Part shown: one piece after another, positions 50,321 through 58,606 of the stretch | Numbering within the stretch: position 1 is the stretch's first letter | Layout: each line of letters starts with the position of its first letter | Assembly: GCA_036389395.1 (NCBI GenBank) | Contig: DASVPY010000062.1 | Span: 1-64,000 of the forward strand | Direction: 5' to 3' | Source of the DNA: QHXQ01 sp036389395 | Lineage (GTDB): Bacteria > Acidobacteriota > Blastocatellia > Pyrinomonadales > Pyrinomonadaceae | DNA: 64,000 bases | The notes under the pieces: model-generated | What the model saw: only the letters and a program-made list of their open reading frames with translations | What the model was told of the DNA's origin: nothing | Database searches by the model: none | Program-made: the position numbers and the translations under genes

Positions 50321-52228
50321 ATGCCGCCAATTTACTTCGCCCTCGGACTATCGCTGCTCGGCGTCGTCTACCTGCTCCACAGCCTCCAACGGCGGCGCGT
50401 CGCCGCGCTCGAACGCGCCGCGGCCGAACGCCTGCGCCGCGCGCACCAACTCGCAGACCTGCACCTCAGCACCGTCGAGTCGCTCGCCATCGCCATTGAC
50501 GCCAAGGATCAGACCACGCACGGGCACGTCCGCCGCACGCAGACCTACGCGCTCGAACTCGGCAAGCTGCTCGGCGTCTCCGAGCCGGAGTTGCTGGCGC
50601 TGCGCGCCGGGGCGCTGCTGCATGACGTGGGCAAGTTGGTCGTGCCCGACTACATTCTGAACAAGCCGGGCAAGCTCACGACGGCCGAGTTCGAGAAGAT
50701 GAAGACGCACACGGCGGTCGGCGGCGACATCGTCCGCCGCGTCGGCTTCCCTTACCCGGTCGAAGAGATCGTCCGCCACCACCACGAGCGCTGGGACGGC
50801 ACGGGCTACCCGGCGGGCCTGCGCGGCGAGCAGATTCCGCTGGTCGCGCGCATCATCGCCGTCGTGGACTTCTACGACGCGACGCGCTGCGACCGCCCCT
50901 TCCGCGTCGGCATGACGCGCGCCGACTCGCTCGCGCTCCTGCGCCGCATGTCGGGCACTTCCTTCGACCCGCGCGTCGTCGAGTTGTTCGGCCGCCACGT
51001 CGCCCAGTTCGATCAACTCCTCGCCGAGCAGGACAGACGCGAGCAGGTGCAGGACGACGAACCCGCCGCCCTCTCATGCTCCGCGCCCGACGACGACGCG
51101 ACCGACGCCGGCACGACGCCACACGCGCGCGCCGCCGTTCCGGCCGCGCCCGCGCACGACGCGCCGACGGACGAGCACGCAGGCTTCCGCTCCATCGCCG
51201 CGGCGCAACGCGAGGTCTTCGCCCTGCACGAGATCGCGCAGACCATCGGCTCGTCCCTGAACCTGCAAGACACGGCGACGCTCGTCACGAGTAAGCTCCG
51301 CGCCATCGTCCCCTTCGACACCTGCGTCATTTACCTGCTCGACGAGCGCGCGGGCCGCGCCTACGCGGCGCACGTCGCGGGCGCGGACGCAGACGCGTTC
51401 GCGCACCGCCGCGTCGCGCCCGGCGAGGGGCTGACGGGCTGGGTCATCGCCAACGCCCGCACGATGTGCAACCGGCCCGTGGAACTCGATCTGGTCGGCG
51501 TCGCGCCCGAAGCGGCGGCGAAGATCAAGGGCGCGCTCGTCGCGCCGCTCGTGCGCGACGACGGCGCGTTCGGCGCGCTCACGCTCTACTCGCAGACGCA
51601 GACCGCCTACACGACCGAGCAGGTGCGTCTGCTCGAATCGGTCGCGCAGCACGCCGCGCCCGCGCTCAACAACGCGCTCACCTACGAGCGCACGCGCGAG
51701 AGCGCGCTCACAGACCCGCTGACCGACCTGCCCAACGCGCGCTCGCTCCACCTCATGCTCGAACAGCGCCTCGCCGAATGCCAGCGCCACCAGCGCGAGC
51801 CGCTCACAGTCCTCCGCCTCGACCTCGACGACTTCAAGGCGCTCAACGACGCGCACGGCTACGGCGTCGGCGACCGCGTGCTCGCGGGCGTCGCCGCCGT
51901 CGTCAAAAGCCAACTCCGGCAGATGGACATACTGGCGCGCTACGCGGGCGACGAGTTCGTCGCGATCATGCCGGCGGCGTCGGCGGCCGCGGCGCAAGTC
52001 GTCGCCGAACGTGTGCGCGCCGCCGTCGAGGCGCACGAGTTCACCGTGCGGACGGGGCGCACGGCGCAGGTCTCCGCGAGCGTCGGCATCGCCTGCTACC
52101 CCGAAGACGGCGAGACGGGCGAAGAACTGCTCGACGCGGCCGCGCGCAACGTGCGCCGCGACCAACAGGCGCGCCGCCACACGCCCGCCCCCGCCCACAA
52201 CGTCGTGCCCTTCGAGGCGCTGCGCTGA
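50321..52228 (+). CDS. HD-GYP / GAF / GGDEF cyclic-di-GMP protein
   Basis: A 635-residue protein read from ATG 50321. Residues 4-21 form one membrane helix. An HD-GYP phosphodiesterase domain (about 45-245) has HD at 101-102 in LLHDVGKLVVPD and HHERWDGTGYP (154-164). An Asp/Ala-rich linker leads to a GAF domain (about 285-450) and a C-terminal diguanylate cyclase fold (about 470-620) with LTDPLTDLPNARSL, LDLDDFKALND and AGDEF in place of GGDEF. Both c-di-GMP synthesis and breakdown motifs are therefore present, in an unusual order with HD-GYP first. Whether the cyclase is active with AGDEF is uncertain. Confidence 0.92.
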   Translation: MPPIYFALGLSLLGVVYLLHSLQRRRVAALERAAAERLRRAHQLADLHLSTVESLAIAIDAKDQTTHGHVRRTQTYALELGKLLGVSEPELLALRAGALLHDVGKLVVPDYILNKPGKLTTAEFEKMKTHTAVGGDIVRRVGFPYPVEEIVRHHHERWDGTGYPAGLRGEQIPLVARIIAVVDFYDATRCDRPFRVGMTRADSLALLRRMSGTSFDPRVVELFGRHVAQFDQLLAEQDRREQVQDDEPAALSCSAPDDDATDAGTTPHARAAVPAAPAHDAPTDEHAGFRSIAAAQREVFALHEIAQTIGSSLNLQDTATLVTSKLRAIVPFDTCVIYLLDERAGRAYAAHVAGADADAFAHRRVAPGEGLTGWVIANARTMCNRPVELDLVGVAPEAAAKIKGALVAPLVRDDGAFGALTLYSQTQTAYTTEQVRLLESVAQHAAPALNNALTYERTRESALTDPLTDLPNARSLHLMLEQRLAECQRHQREPLTVLRLDLDDFKALNDAHGYGVGDRVLAGVAAVVKSQLRQMDILARYAGDEFVAIMPAASAAAAQVVAERVRAAVEAHEFTVRTGRTAQVSASVGIACYPEDGETGEELLDAAARNVRRDQQARRHTPAPAHNVVPFEALR

Positions 52229-52324
52229 CGCCGGCTCAGCAATAATCTCAAGCCCCATCAAACAGACGAGCCGGCGCGGAACGCGACGTTTCCGCGCCGG
52301 CTCTCACCGTTTCGGGGCGTGCTT

Positions 52325-52353
52325 TTGCGTGTGCCGCGCGCCTCGCGTATAAT
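52325..52353 (+). promoter_or_regulatory. Candidate promoter of the pdh operon
   Basis: Perfect TATAAT (52348-52353) with a weak TTGCGT (52325-52330) at 17 bp, about 105 bp upstream of the pdhA ATG. Confidence 0.5.
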
Positions 52354-52457
52354 CCGCCGCGTATTCACCAGTTTTCTTCGAGTCACCGAACGCGCGCCGC
52401 GCTGTTGCCAGCCGACGTGTCGCGCCGGGTGTTTCGTGCGCGGAGAGTGTGGGCGAG

Positions 52458-53582
52458 ATGAGCGAACTGAAAGTGACACCTTTGAAGCCGCGCGACGCGG
52501 GCGCGGAGGGCGCGGCCGCGGGCGTCGCCGCCGAGCCGGACGCCGTGAGCCATGACGAGCTACGCGCCGAGCACCGCGAGCGCCAGCAGCACCAGCACGC
52601 CTCCATCGCGGCGCTCGACCAGCAGACGCTGCTCGACATGCTCTACCAGATGATCCTCATCCGCCGCTTCGAGGAGAAGGCGGCCGAGGCCTACACGCTC
52701 GGCAAGATCGGCGGCTTCTGCCACCTCTACATCGGGCAGGAGGCCGTCGCCGTCGGCTCCATCGCCGCCCTGCGCGCCGACGACTACCTCATGACCAGCT
52801 ACCGCGACCACGGGCACGCGCTCGCGCGCGGCACGTCGCCCGACGAAGTGATGGCGGAACTGTTCGGGCGCGCGGGCGGCTGCTCCGCGGGCAAGGGCGG
52901 CTCGATGCACCTGTTCGACCGCGACAACCACTTCCTCGGCGGGCACGCCATCGTCGGCGGGCAGATTCCGCTCGCCACCGGCGTCGCCTTCGCCGCCAAG
53001 TACAAGGGCACGGGGCAGGTCTCGGTCGTCTACTTCGGCGAGGCGGCCGTGAACCAGGGCGTCTTCCACGAGTCGCTCAACATGGCGCAACTCTGGAAGC
53101 TGCCGTGCATCTACGTCTGCGAGAACAACCAGTACGGCATGGGCACGTCGCTCGCGCGCGCCATGTCGCAGAGCGACGTGTCGCAGAAGGCGTGCGCCTA
53201 CGGGCTGGCCTCAGAGTTCGTGGACGGCATGGACGTGCTCGCCGTCTACGAGGCGACGAAGCGCGCCGCCGACCGCGCGCGCGACGAGTCGCTGCCCTCG
53301 CTCATCGAGGTGCGCACCTACCGCTTCATGGGCCACTCCATGTCCGACCCCGGCAACTACCGCACGCGGGCCGAGATCGAGAAGTACCAGGAGCGCGACC
53401 CCGTCAAGGTCTTCGCCGAGAGCCTCAAGCAGAAGCAGGTGCTCGACGACGCCGTGCTCAAAGAGATCGAGGCGCGCGTCCGCGCCGAAGTCGAACGCGC
53501 CGTCAAGTTCGCCGATGGCAGCCCCGAACCCGCCCCCGAAGAACTGTACACGCATATCTACGCGCAGCCGATAAAACAGTGA
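52458..53582 (+). CDS. pdhA: Pyruvate dehydrogenase E1 component, alpha subunit
   Basis: A 374-residue thiamine-diphosphate-dependent subunit that decarboxylates pyruvate. ATG 52458 is preferred over GTG 52449 because GGAGAG then has normal spacing. Signatures are EEKAAEAYTLGKIGGFCHLYIGQEAVAVG, TSYRDHGHAL, AGGCSAGKGGSMHLF, the TPP motif region GEAAVNQGVFHESLN with CENNQYGMGTS, and the phosphorylation-loop-like TYRFMGHSMSDP. The first ~55 residues are a non-conserved Ala/Glu/Arg-rich extension. The stop codon lies in the word repeat at 53577. E1 beta follows. Confidence 0.94.
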   Translation: MSELKVTPLKPRDAGAEGAAAGVAAEPDAVSHDELRAEHRERQQHQHASIAALDQQTLLDMLYQMILIRRFEEKAAEAYTLGKIGGFCHLYIGQEAVAVGSIAALRADDYLMTSYRDHGHALARGTSPDEVMAELFGRAGGCSAGKGGSMHLFDRDNHFLGGHAIVGGQIPLATGVAFAAKYKGTGQVSVVYFGEAAVNQGVFHESLNMAQLWKLPCIYVCENNQYGMGTSLARAMSQSDVSQKACAYGLASEFVDGMDVLAVYEATKRAADRARDESLPSLIEVRTYRFMGHSMSDPGNYRTRAEIEKYQERDPVKVFAESLKQKQVLDDAVLKEIEARVRAEVERAVKFADGSPEPAPEELYTHIYAQPIKQ

Positions 53583-53656
53583 CGAGTGGCAAGTGACGAG
53601 TGCCGAGTTAAAGGACTTGTCTTCCGCTCGTCACTTGTCGCTCGTCACTCGTCACT
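53577..53656. repeat. Hairpin word-repeat, family GTGACGAGTG
   Basis: CAGTGACGAG (53577-53586) pairs with CTCGTCACTG (53647-53656), and inner words AAGTGACGAG pair with CTCGTCACTT (53627-53636). It fills the pdhA-pdhB gap, contains the pdhA stop codon and ends seven bases before the pdhB ribosome site. Confidence 0.85.
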
Positions 53657-53672
53657 GCTTTTGGAGGTTTGG

Positions 53673-54653
53673 ATGGCCGTTATCACGATCCGCGAGGCAT
53701 TGAATCAGGCGTTGCGCGAGGAGATGGCGCGCGACGAGAACATCTTCCTGATGGGCGAAGAGGTGGGCGCGTACCAGGGCGCTTACAAGGTGTCGAAGGG
53801 GTTGCTCGAAGAGTTCGGCGAGAAGCGCGTGATTGATTCGCCGATCACGGAACTGGGCTTCGCGGGCCTCGGCGTGGGCGCGGCGATGGTGGGCCTGCGG
53901 CCGGTCATCGAGTTCATGACCTTCAACTTCTCGATCCTCGCCACCGATCAGATCATCAACTCGGCGGCGAAGATGCTCTACATGTCGGGCGGGCAGTTCA
54001 AAATCCCCATCGTCTTCCGCGGCCCGAACGGCTCGGCCTTCCAGGTCTCGTCGCAGCACTCGCAGGCGCTCGAATCCTGGTACGCACACTTTCCGGGTCT
54101 CAAAGTCGTCATGCCTTCGACGGCGGCGGACGCGAAGGGGCTGCTCAAGAGCGCGATCCGCGACGACGACCCGGTCATCTTTCTCGAACAGGAGCGCATG
54201 TACGGCAACAAGGGCGAAGTGCCGGACGACCCGGAGTTCGTCGTCCCGCTCGGCGTCGCGGACGTGAAGCGCGAGGGCACGGACGCGACCATCGTCGCGC
54301 GCTCGCTGACCGTCCCGCTCGCGTTGAAGGCGGCGGAGGAGTTGGAGAAGCAGGGCGTCTCGGTCGAGGTCATAGACCCGCGCACCATCCGCCCGCTCGA
54401 CACCGAGACGATCCTGCGCTCGGTGCGCAAGACGAACCGCGTCGTCATCGCCGAAGAGTCGCACCCGTTCTGCGGCGTCGGCGCGGAGCTGAGCGCGCAG
54501 ATCGCCGAGCGCGCCTTCGACCACCTGGACGCACCCGTCAAGCGCGTCTCCGCCGCGGACGCCCCCATGCCCTACGCCCGCAACCTCGAAAAGCTCGCGC
54601 TCCCCGACGTGGAGCGCATCGTCGCGGCCGTGCGCGAGGTAGCGTATCTGTGA
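53673..54653 (+). CDS. pdhB: Pyruvate dehydrogenase E1 component, beta subunit
   Basis: A 326-residue partner of PdhA. ATG 53673 follows TTTGGAGG at good spacing. Signatures are TIREALNQALREEMARDENIFLMGEEVG, the TPP-binding ITELGFAGLGVGAAMVGLRPV, EFMTFNFSILATDQIINSAAK, and the C-terminal EVIDPRTIRPLDTETI and VVIAEESHPFCGVGAE. Length is normal. It is separated from pdhA and pdhC by hairpin repeats of two different families. Confidence 0.96.
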   Translation: MAVITIREALNQALREEMARDENIFLMGEEVGAYQGAYKVSKGLLEEFGEKRVIDSPITELGFAGLGVGAAMVGLRPVIEFMTFNFSILATDQIINSAAKMLYMSGGQFKIPIVFRGPNGSAFQVSSQHSQALESWYAHFPGLKVVMPSTAADAKGLLKSAIRDDDPVIFLEQERMYGNKGEVPDDPEFVVPLGVADVKREGTDATIVARSLTVPLALKAAEELEKQGVSVEVIDPRTIRPLDTETILRSVRKTNRVVIAEESHPFCGVGAELSAQIAERAFDHLDAPVKRVSAADAPMPYARNLEKLALPDVERIVAAVREVAYL

Positions 54654-54656
54654 AGG

Positions 54657-54754
54657 AGTCAGGAGTCAGGAGTCAGAAGCCAGAAGGAAAACCGGCCTTC
54701 TCTCTTCCGTCTTCCGGCTTTCTTCTTCTGGCTTCTGACTCCTGACTCCTGACT
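54657..54754. repeat. Perfect 30-bp inverted repeat, family A
   Basis: Arms 54657-54686 and 54725-54754 are exact reverse complements, words AGTCAGGAGTCAGGAG and AGAAGCCAGAAG, with a pyrimidine-rich loop of 38 nt. It lies three bases after the pdhB stop codon and ends 13 bases before the pdhC ATG. Confidence 0.92.
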
Positions 54755-54767
54755 GCTGAGGGAACCA

Positions 54768-56225
54768 ATGGCAACGCAAGTGGTCATGCCGAAACTGTCG
54801 CCGACGATGGAAGAGGGCCAGTTGGCGCGTTGGCTGAAGAACGAGGGCGACCGGGTGAGCACGGGCGAGCCGCTCGCCGAGATCGACACGGACAAGGCGA
54901 CGATGGAGGCGCAGGCGCTCGCCACGGGCGTGCTGCGCAAGATACTCGTGCCCGCGGGCACGACCGTGCCGCTCGGCCAGGTCATCGCCATCATCGGCGA
55001 GCCGGACGAAGACATCTCGGCGCTGCTGGCCGAAGCCGAGTCGAGCGCGGGCGCGAACAAGCAGAACGTCGAAGAGAAGGTGCAGAGCGGCCAGGACGGC
55101 GCGCAGGCCGAGTTAGCACAGGTCGTGCCGGGCGGCGCGCGCACGCAGGCGACCGTCGAGGGACAGCCGCTCAAAGGCGACGTGGGCGGCCCGCCGAAAG
55201 ATTATCAGCCGGGCATGTGGATGAGTGACGAGGCGGGCCAGAAGGGCGCGCAGCGTCAGCCGGCGGCGGCCGGGCAGGCGGGAGCGCCCGCGCCGGGCAA
55301 CGGGCAGCGCGGCGGGCGCATGATCGTCTCGCCGCTGGCGGCGCGCATGGCCGCGGAGGCGGGCATCAACCTGCAAACCTTGACGGGCAGCGGCCCCGGC
55401 GGCCGCATCGTCAAGCGCGACATCGAAGCGGCGATGCAGGCCGGGCAACAACAGCCGGCCGAGGCGCAAGCGCCGCAGCAGCCCGCCGAGACGCGCGCGC
55501 AGCAAGCGCCCGCCGCGTACCAGCCGCCGACGGTCGCGGGCGCGTCCGCCTACCGCGACGAGCCGGTCACGACCATGCGCGCGACCATCGCGCGCCGGCT
55601 CACCTCGTCCATCGGCCCCGTGCCGCACTTCTTCCTGACGACCGAGATCGAGATGGACGCGACCGCCGAGCTGCGCCGACAGATCAACGAGGCGGACAAG
55701 GAGACGAAGGTCAGCGTCAATGACATCATCATCAAGGTCGCGGCGGTCGCGCTCCTGCGCCACCCGCAGGTCAACGCCTCGTTTCAGGAGAAGGCCGTCC
55801 GCTTCTACGAGCGCGCCGACATCGGCGTCGCCGTCGCCATCGAGGACGGCTTGATCACGCCGGTCGTGCGCGACGCCGCGCGCAAGACCATCGGCGAGAT
55901 CAGCCGCGAGGTGCGCGCCCTCGCCGAGCGCGCCCGCGCCCGCAAGCTCCAGCCCGACGAGTACACCGGCGCGACCTTCTCGATCAGCAACCTCGGTATG
56001 TTCGGCATAGACGAGTTCACGGCCGTCATCAACCCGCCGGAGGCCGCCATCCTCGCCGTCGGCGCGATGACGCCGAAGCCGGTCGTGCGTGACGGTCAGA
56101 TCGTCGTCCGCCAGTTGATGCGCGTCACGATGTCGTGCGACCACCGCGTGATTGACGGCGCGACCGGCGCGAAGTTCCTGCAAACCTTCAAGCAGTTGTT
56201 GGAGAACCCGCTGCTCATGCTGTAA
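54768..56225 (+). CDS. pdhC: Dihydrolipoamide acetyltransferase (pyruvate dehydrogenase E2)
   Basis: A 485-residue E2 core subunit. One lipoyl domain (1-80) carries the lipoylated Lys in EIDTDKATME. After a Gln/Ala/Gly-rich linker comes the peripheral subunit-binding domain (about 183-225, VSPLAARMAAEAGINLQTLTGSG and RIVKRDIEAAM), a Pro/Gln/Ala linker, and the acyltransferase domain (about 260-485) with VSVNDIIIKVAAVALL, TFSISNLGMFGIDEF and the catalytic His/Asp in SCDHRVIDGA. No E3 (lipoamide dehydrogenase) gene follows within the window. Confidence 0.95.
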   Translation: MATQVVMPKLSPTMEEGQLARWLKNEGDRVSTGEPLAEIDTDKATMEAQALATGVLRKILVPAGTTVPLGQVIAIIGEPDEDISALLAEAESSAGANKQNVEEKVQSGQDGAQAELAQVVPGGARTQATVEGQPLKGDVGGPPKDYQPGMWMSDEAGQKGAQRQPAAAGQAGAPAPGNGQRGGRMIVSPLAARMAAEAGINLQTLTGSGPGGRIVKRDIEAAMQAGQQQPAEAQAPQQPAETRAQQAPAAYQPPTVAGASAYRDEPVTTMRATIARRLTSSIGPVPHFFLTTEIEMDATAELRRQINEADKETKVSVNDIIIKVAAVALLRHPQVNASFQEKAVRFYERADIGVAVAIEDGLITPVVRDAARKTIGEISREVRALAERARARKLQPDEYTGATFSISNLGMFGIDEFTAVINPPEAAILAVGAMTPKPVVRDGQIVVRQLMRVTMSCDHRVIDGATGAKFLQTFKQLLENPLLML

Positions 56226-56275
56226 GGCGGCCGGGCCGCTCGGCGGTTCAGCGAACCTAAAGGGGGGAAGTCTCG

Positions 56276-56515
56276 ATGGACGAACAGATCAGCCGCGAGC
56301 GCGCCGCCGGCCGGCAGCGCGAAGAGGAAGCCGAGGCGACCGGCTCAAGCCAGGATCGCGAAGCGGGCCAGGCCGGCGCTAAGCCCGACCCGCAGGGGCA
56401 CACCAACCCGCAACAGGACGCCGAAGGCAAGCCGGCGGCGAACGCGGCCGAGAGCGGCCCCGACGCGGCGGAGAGCGGCGCGGGCACGGGCGCGCGCGCG
56501 GGCGAATACAGTTAA
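56276..56515 (+). CDS. Small disordered hydrophilic protein
   Basis: A 79-residue protein starting at ATG 56276 with GGGGGGAAG upstream. It is almost entirely Glu, Gln, Ala, Gly, Arg and Pro, lacks hydrophobic residues and should be disordered (SRERAAGRQREEEAEATG near the start). Such small acidic proteins are sometimes stress-related, but no family is recognised. It lies between pdhC and the DMT transporter, four bases before the latter's start. Confidence 0.55.
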   Translation: MDEQISRERAAGRQREEEAEATGSSQDREAGQAGAKPDPQGHTNPQQDAEGKPAANAAESGPDAAESGAGTGARAGEYS

Positions 56516-56518
56516 CGC

Positions 56519-57457
56519 TTGAGCCGGTCTGCCGACAGCCTGAAGCCGCACGCCGCGCTCGTCGCCGTCCAGTTCTTTTTCGGCACGTGGCCGATTGTCG
56601 GCAAGTACGCGCTGCGCGCGCTGCCGAGCACGGGGCTGGTCGCCCTGCGCATGGCGGGCGCGGCCCTCGCGCTCGTCGCGCTGCGCCGGCTGACCGGCGG
56701 CTCGCTGCGCGTCGAGCGCCGCTCGGACTACGCGCGCCTTGCCCTCTACAGCCTGCTCGGCGTCGTGCTCAACCAGCTCTTCTACACGCGCGGGCTGGCG
56801 CTCTCGACCGCCATCAACGCCACCATCCTCAGCACGACCATCCCCATCGCCACGCTGCTCGTCAGCCTGTTCATGGGCAACGAGCGCCCGACGCCGCGCG
56901 TCTTCGTCGGCATGGCGGTCGCCGCCGCGGGCGTCGTCTACCTCGTCAACCCGGCGCACGCCGATCTGTCGCGCGACACGATGATCGGCAACCTGCTGCT
57001 CGTCTTAAACACGCTCTGCTACGGCGCGTACATCGCCGTCTCGCAGGACGCGATCCGGCGCTACGGCGCGCTGACCGTCATCACCTGGGTCTTCCTGCTG
57101 GGCTGCGTCGTGACCGTGCCGTTGGGCGGCTACTACCTGGCGCAGACGCCCATGACGCACCTCGGCGCGGGCGTGTGGCTCGCGCTCGTCTACATCATCC
57201 TCGTACCGACCGTGGGCGCGTACTACCTGAACGCGTGGGCGCTCGGGCGCGTCGCGCCGAGCACGGTGGCGATCTACATCTACCTGCAACCACTCTTCGC
57301 CTTCGCGCTCGCGCCGCTGCTGCTGGGCGAGCGGCTTAACCCGCGCACGGGCCTGGCGACGCTGCTCATCTTCGCGGGCGTCGCTCTCGTCACGCTCCGC
57401 TCCCGCAGCCCCGCCGTCGAAGAAGTCTCCGAGCGGCCCGAAGCTTTAGGGCGCTGA
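56519..57457 (+). CDS. DMT-superfamily (EamA) transporter
   Basis: A 312-residue integral membrane protein with ten predicted helices in two EamA repeats. It begins LKPHAALVAVQFFFGTWPIVGKYAL, has LSTAINATILSTTIPIATLLVSL in the first half and VPTVGAYYLNAWALGRVAPSTVAIYIYLQPLFA at the end of the second, all typical of drug/metabolite transporters. It starts at TTG 56519. The substrate is unknown. Confidence 0.92.
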   Translation: MSRSADSLKPHAALVAVQFFFGTWPIVGKYALRALPSTGLVALRMAGAALALVALRRLTGGSLRVERRSDYARLALYSLLGVVLNQLFYTRGLALSTAINATILSTTIPIATLLVSLFMGNERPTPRVFVGMAVAAAGVVYLVNPAHADLSRDTMIGNLLLVLNTLCYGAYIAVSQDAIRRYGALTVITWVFLLGCVVTVPLGGYYLAQTPMTHLGAGVWLALVYIILVPTVGAYYLNAWALGRVAPSTVAIYIYLQPLFAFALAPLLLGERLNPRTGLATLLIFAGVALVTLRSRSPAVEEVSERPEALGR

Positions 57458-57482
57458 TAGTCTGTTAAGATAAGCGCGGGCG

Positions 57483-58382
57483 ATGGCGGAGGCGACGAGA
57501 CAGTTGGCGGAGTTTGACGCGGAGACCGCGCAGAAGCAGGCGGTGGCGCGGCTCTCGATCTACGTGGCCGCGTTCCTGATCGTGCTGAAGACGGGGACGG
57601 GCTGGCTGACCGGCTCGATCAGCGTGTGGGCCTCGCTGCTCGACTCGGCGATGGACATTTTCGCCTCGACGATCAACCTCTTCGCCGTGCGCGCCGCCGC
57701 CCGCCCGCCCGACGCCGATCACGCCTACGGGCACGGCAAGGTCGAATCACTCGCCGGTCTATTCCAGTCGTTCGTCATCACGGCTTCCGGCCTCTTCCTG
57801 ATCCGCGAGGCCGTCGGGCGCGTCGTCCACCCCGTCCCGACGCAACAGGAGTGGCTAGGCGTCGGCTCGATGCTCGTCGCCATCGGCGTCAGCTACGCGC
57901 TGGTCACGCGCCTGCGCCGCGTCGCCCGCCAGACCGACTCGCTCGTGCTCTCGGCCGACGCGCTCCACTACATCACGGACGTGTACACGAACGGCGGCGC
58001 GCTCGTCGCGCTGCTCGTCGTGCGCCTGACGGGCTGGCGGCTGGCCGACCCACTGCTGTCGCTCGCCATCTCGCTCTACATCCTCTACTCGGCCTTCGCG
58101 GTCGGGCGCGAGTCGGTGGACGTGCTGATGGACAAGCGTTTGCCGCCCGAAGTGGACGAGCAGATCGCGGAGATCGTCGGCCGCTTCCGCGCGCAGGGCG
58201 TGCTCGGCTTCCACGACCTGCGCACGCGGCGCAGCGGCGCGGAGAAGTTCATTGACCTGCACCTCGAAGTCGAGCGCGACAAGTCGCTCGAAGCCGCGCA
58301 CGCCGTCACCGTCCAGGTCTTGCGCGCCATCCAGGCCGAAATCCCCCGCGCCCGCGTGCAGGTACACACCGACCCGGCTTGA
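57483..58382 (+). CDS. Cation diffusion facilitator (CDF) metal transporter
   Basis: A 299-residue CDF-family exporter of divalent metals such as zinc, iron or cobalt. Six membrane helices span about 20-220. The metal-site residues are seen in LLDSAMDIFASTINLF (TM2) and in LHYITDVYTNGGAL (TM5), with the conserved DADHAYGHGKVESL loop. The C-terminal cytoplasmic domain (about 220-295) has the family's alpha-beta fold with FIDLHLEVERDKSLEAAH. It follows the DMT transporter by 25 bp and is probably co-transcribed. Confidence 0.94.
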   Translation: MAEATRQLAEFDAETAQKQAVARLSIYVAAFLIVLKTGTGWLTGSISVWASLLDSAMDIFASTINLFAVRAAARPPDADHAYGHGKVESLAGLFQSFVITASGLFLIREAVGRVVHPVPTQQEWLGVGSMLVAIGVSYALVTRLRRVARQTDSLVLSADALHYITDVYTNGGALVALLVVRLTGWRLADPLLSLAISLYILYSAFAVGRESVDVLMDKRLPPEVDEQIAEIVGRFRAQGVLGFHDLRTRRSGAEKFIDLHLEVERDKSLEAAHAVTVQVLRAIQAEIPRARVQVHTDPA

Positions 58383-58606
58383 GGCCAAGGCCGGGCCGGA
58401 ACATAGCCCCGGACTGAAGGTCTAACTATGGTGGCGGGCGGCCGTCATGAAGGCCGAGGTCGAGCGCGCAGTATCCGGCAGTGTGCAATATCTCCTGACG
58501 GCGGTCTTCGCGTTTGCGCGCGTTCGTTAGGGTGCTGCCGCACGGCGGCGGCGAATCTGCCGTGACGGCTACTCCGCACGGAGCGCGGAAGAGCGTGGGG
58601 CCGTTT

